A stretch of 64,000 nucleotides of DNA. Origin: Anthropogastromicrobium sp963652495. GTDB lineage: Bacteria; Bacillota; Clostridia; Lachnospirales; Lachnospiraceae. The notes under the pieces are model-generated. The model saw only the letters and a program-made list of their open reading frames with translations. It made no database searches and was not told the DNA's origin. Positions 61,047 to 64,000 of this stretch are shown in pieces; the stretch's first letter is position 1, and every line of letters starts with the position of its first letter. The stretch spans positions 30,408 through 94,407 of the forward strand of contig CAVJTU010000002.1 in assembly GCA_963652495.1 (NCBI GenBank). The letters run 5' to 3'. The position numbers were made by a program, and so were the translations under genes.

Positions 61047-62726
61047 ATGAAGCGTTATATTGATTATCTGATTCGCAGCGAAGAACATCGTGTAGATGAG
61101 ATGCTTTTTTTGCAGATTAAGGATAAGGACGATTTGTGTTACGGACTGATGCGAGGAGACGTGATCGAGGCAAAGCCGACCATCTATATGATGGCGACTG
61201 CACTTGCACTATATTTCAACAGCAAGAGCCGCTATTATAAGAGCGAAAAGCTTATGGAAGCATTGCACCTGGCGGCTGATGGCGTAGCACGTGTTCAGAG
61301 AGAAAGCGGCTACATTGATTATCCGTGCTGTAACTTTTTCTCAGCACCTGACACCGGATTTTGTTACAAGCGTTTAAATGACGGTCTGCGTTTGATGAGA
61401 AAGTACAAGACAGCAGATGAGAAAGAAGTCGCTGTACTGGAACAGAAATATCTTGTTATTATGAAAAAAGCAGCAGCAGCGATTCGTGACGGAGGATTCC
61501 ATACACCAAACCATCGCTGGGGCATCTGCGCCGCACTGATGCAGGCAGCACAGCTGTTTGCAGATGATGCAGAGTTTGCAAAGAGCCTGATGGATCGCAC
61601 GGTTTTGTATCTTCAGGAAGGCATTGACGGCAACTCCGAGGGTGAGTATGCAGAGCGTTCCACAGGAAATTACAATGCTGTTGTCAACAATGCAATGATG
61701 GCAATGTATCAGTGTTCAAAGGATGTCAGCTATTTAGGTTATGTTGAGCGAAACTTAAATATGATGCTTTACTACATCGAGCCGAATGACATGGTATTTA
61801 CACAAAATTCCACCCGTCAGGATCAGGGCGAAGAGATTTTCATGGATAAGTATCTGTATCAGTATCTCTATCTGCTTGCTTATGATGGCGAAGAGGGCTT
61901 TATCAAGCTGACACCAGAGGAGCATGTACGCTTTGACGGAGCAGCTCATCAGATCATTAAGGGCTGTACCGAGTGCGGACGCATTGCACCGAATTGTCTG
62001 CATCTTTTGATGATTTATGATAAGACACTTGATTATACATTTGAAAATTGCGGTTTCTTAAAGGCTTACCGCAAGCTCTTCAAGGAGGCCGGAGTGCTTC
62101 GTGTAAAGAAAGAGAATTACTCTTACACGGTTATGAAGGGCCGGAGTGCATTCCTTTACTTCAACGTAGAAGGACTTGAGGCATATTTAAAGATTGGTGA
62201 GAGCTATTGTGAGGTTCGTAATTTCGTTCCGGATGAGATGGATGTGCAGGAAGGAAAGACCGTTCTGACACATACCGCAAACGGCTGGTATTATCTGCCG
62301 TGGAAGGAAAAGCCGCAGACAAGTGACTGGTGGCAGATGGATCATACAAAGCGTGATCTGATGGTTACAAGTGATCTGCATACGCAGGTTGTTATCACGG
62401 AGTTAGAGGATGGACTTGAGATCCGTGTAGATACGGATGGTCTGGAGAGACTGCCGCTTCGTATGGAACTGTGCGTTCCGGCAGAGGCAACTCTGGAGAA
62501 TGATCACTTCTGCATGGAGACGGTTGCCGGAAAGTCTATGGTGCTGTCTGATGATTATGTGACCATGACGAAAGGACTGACAAGTGTTACATTCGGACCG
62601 GGTGCATGCGAGCATCATTTTAAGGGACATTATTCCGGCGAGGAAGTCAATGCGGAAGGATATACCATCTATTGCAATACCTACACACCAACAAAGAGGG
62701 TTTATACTTTAAAGGTTAAAAAGTAA
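61047..62726 (+). CDS. Putative alpha/alpha-toroid polysaccharide lyase or related carbohydrate enzyme
   Basis: 559 residues, no signal peptide. Residues 1-340 are helix-rich with aromatic residues (PTIYMMATALALYF, NHRWGICAALMQAAQLF, RSTGNYNAVVNNAMM), as in toroid lyases; the NHRW and NYN segments could supply active-site Asn, His and Tyr. The last 200 residues form a beta-sandwich ending TPTKRVYTLKVKK. The layout is that of heparinase II/III-like and related lyases, but I recognise no exact family. The gene is 35 bases after GH88/105, a common lyase partner. Confidence 0.55.
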   Translation: MKRYIDYLIRSEEHRVDEMLFLQIKDKDDLCYGLMRGDVIEAKPTIYMMATALALYFNSKSRYYKSEKLMEALHLAADGVARVQRESGYIDYPCCNFFSAPDTGFCYKRLNDGLRLMRKYKTADEKEVAVLEQKYLVIMKKAAAAIRDGGFHTPNHRWGICAALMQAAQLFADDAEFAKSLMDRTVLYLQEGIDGNSEGEYAERSTGNYNAVVNNAMMAMYQCSKDVSYLGYVERNLNMMLYYIEPNDMVFTQNSTRQDQGEEIFMDKYLYQYLYLLAYDGEEGFIKLTPEEHVRFDGAAHQIIKGCTECGRIAPNCLHLLMIYDKTLDYTFENCGFLKAYRKLFKEAGVLRVKKENYSYTVMKGRSAFLYFNVEGLEAYLKIGESYCEVRNFVPDEMDVQEGKTVLTHTANGWYYLPWKEKPQTSDWWQMDHTKRDLMVTSDLHTQVVITELEDGLEIRVDTDGLERLPLRMELCVPAEATLENDHFCMETVAGKSMVLSDDYVTMTKGLTSVTFGPGACEHHFKGHYSGEEVNAEGYTIYCNTYTPTKRVYTLKVKK

Positions 62727-62750
62727 TTTTTACTGCATAGATAGTTATAG

Positions 62751-62780
62751 TACCCGGCTTACACAGGCCGGGTATCTTTA
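62751..62780 (+). terminator. Terminator after the putative lyase gene
   Basis: Perfect 8-bp stem TACCCGGC with GCCGGGTA, then TCTTTATA. Confidence 0.75.
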
Positions 62781-62864
62781 TACGCAAAAATATGATATAA
62801 CGCTGGTAACTTATGTTATATTATATAGAGGCAATACATCTTTTTAGAAAGGCAGGATATCTAT

Positions 62865-63842
62865 ATGAAGTTTTATGCAGGATTAGATGTAGGAGGAACC
62901 TCCGGAAGAGTAAAGTTCTCAGCAGCAGATAAGACACCAATCGGAGAATATCTTGGTGAGGGCTGTGCATTTAATACAGAGGGATACGAGCGTGGAAGAG
63001 AAAAGTATCGTCGGCTGATGGACGCAGCACTTTCAAAATATGCTCTTAAGAGTTCGGACTGTCTGGGCATTTGCATCGCAGCCAGCGGCATTGACTCAAA
63101 AGAGCAGGAAATGCAGATGAGAAGCATCTTTGAGGAGATGGGTTTTGCAAAGGAACATATCCTGGCAGTAAATGACTGTGAACTCTTTTTATATTTGTCT
63201 AAGGGTCCGGTACTTGTTATTATTTCAGGAACCGGTGCGATTTGCTATGGAAGAAATGAGGCAGGAGAAGTATACCGCACAGGTGGCTGGAATCATGTAC
63301 TCAGTGATGAGGGAAGTGCTTATGATATCGGACTTCAGGCCTTTAAGGCATATGCAGATTGGCTGGATGGACGCATCAATTGTCCGATTTTAGCAGAGAA
63401 GATTGCAAAAGCAACAGGTGTAAAGAACTTGGAGCAGGCGGATGTCTATGTAAATGATCATCTGCTTGATAAGAGTCCGGTCGGAGGATTGGCTGTTTTA
63501 TGTGCGCAGGCGGCAGAGGAAGGCGACAAGGTGGCCGAGACCATTTTAAAGGAATGTGCAGCGAAGGTTTTTGCACTTATATGGGATACCGCCGGCAAGA
63601 TGGAAGAAAAGCCGGATAATCGCAGTAAGCGTGAATTGGATGATGCTTTTTTTGCAAATCCACAGATGAGAGAGCTGCATGCGGATTTGTGGCTGTGGGG
63701 AAGTGTCAATGTAAAGAATACATTATTCCGTGAGCAGATCACTAAGATGGCAAAGAAGAAGCTTCCAAACGTAACAGGAAAGATTCCGGAAAAGACTGCA
63801 CTTGATATTGCACTCGGCGTAGCACAGGAGCATTTTTCCTGA
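62865..63842 (+). CDS. BadF/BadG-type sugar kinase (N-acetylglucosamine kinase-like)
   Basis: 325 residues. The ASKHA fold is shown by LDVGGTSGRVKF at the start (phosphate 1), VNDCELFLY (near 102), VIISGTGAICYG (near 117, phosphate 2) and WNHVLSDEGSAYDIG (near 142, the GGWGxxLGDEGS motif of GlcNAc kinases in changed form). It probably phosphorylates an amino sugar or sugar freed by the genes upstream. AAAGGCAGG precedes the ATG. The last 158 bases of the window hold no gene that I can see. Confidence 0.88.
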   Translation: MKFYAGLDVGGTSGRVKFSAADKTPIGEYLGEGCAFNTEGYERGREKYRRLMDAALSKYALKSSDCLGICIAASGIDSKEQEMQMRSIFEEMGFAKEHILAVNDCELFLYLSKGPVLVIISGTGAICYGRNEAGEVYRTGGWNHVLSDEGSAYDIGLQAFKAYADWLDGRINCPILAEKIAKATGVKNLEQADVYVNDHLLDKSPVGGLAVLCAQAAEEGDKVAETILKECAAKVFALIWDTAGKMEEKPDNRSKRELDDAFFANPQMRELHADLWLWGSVNVKNTLFREQITKMAKKKLPNVTGKIPEKTALDIALGVAQEHFS

Positions 63843-64000
63843 GCAAACAGGAGCATATGAATGATTGCTCGAATGTACTTGCGAGTTTCTGGAATCAGAT
63901 GAGTGCTGTGAACAGGAACCATGGTCAGCAACAGCATTGACGAGTAAAAAAATAATATAAAAAAACCTCCCACTTTTTGGGATTTTGAGCGATAATAGAA

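Overview
The window looks like chromosome of a gut-type Clostridia, most likely a Lachnospiraceae (inference). It has AGGAGG ribosome sites throughout, a McsA-McsB-ClpC cluster, an EF-G2 paralogue, M28 and Sel1 envelope proteins, and several GH105, GH28 and GH38 glycan-degrading genes beside a carbohydrate ABC transporter. Nothing in the sequence fixes the species.

Layout. (1) Bases 1-1373: the 3' end of a probable GH112 phosphorylase gene and a GH105 unsaturated-uronyl hydrolase. (2) Bases 1479-23050: an AT-richer defence island. Its operon encodes a SNF2/RapA-type helicase (DrmD-like), a very large Eco57I-type adenine methyltransferase (DrmMI-like), a PrrC/RloC-like ABC ATPase, a 2107-residue DEAD helicase carrying DUF1998 and a C-terminal nuclease-like domain (DrmA+DrmB fused, or DruE-like), and a UvrD helicase with an N-terminal RelE-like domain. 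A 2.8 kb cassette with an AAA-ATPase/PD-(D/E)XK gene has landed exactly at the start of the 2107-residue gene, duplicating its first 61 bp and placing a near-perfect promoter in front of it. The methyltransferase gene holds two clusters of long, perfect, closely spaced palindromes inside the reading frame, the strangest sequence structure in the window. (3) Bases 23206-41000: housekeeping genes (tyrA, EF-G2, leuS behind a T-box-like leader, mcsA-mcsB-clpC, radA, tRNA-Trp) mixed with surface proteins and a deletion-damaged subtilase. (4) Bases 41254-46014: one giant Sel1-repeat, single-pass membrane protein. (5) Bases 46238-63842: a glycan-use region with GH28, a PHP hydrolase, GH38 alpha-mannosidase, two permeases plus a solute-binding protein, a metallophosphoesterase, a second PHP enzyme, an AraC regulator, GH88/105, a putative toroid lyase and a BadF-type sugar kinase.

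How the parts may work together. In the island, translational coupling (ATG overlapping the previous stop by one base, twice) argues that the proteins act together. The DrmD-like helicase and methyltransferase match class 1 DISARM. The fused helicase-DUF1998 protein resembles DrmAB or Druantia DruE, the phospholipase-D protein DrmC is absent, and a RelE-UvrD helicase ends the operon. This makes it a DISARM/Druantia-like hybrid whose exact type needs database comparison. In the glycan region, extracellular pectin or host-glycan fragments would be imported by the ABC transporter and cut inside the cell by GH105, GH88, GH38 and the putative lyase, with AraC-type control.

A family of small palindromic repeats (ends ATGATACCAG and CAACATCAT) sits in at least six intergenic spaces, twice overlapping the stop codon of the preceding gene.
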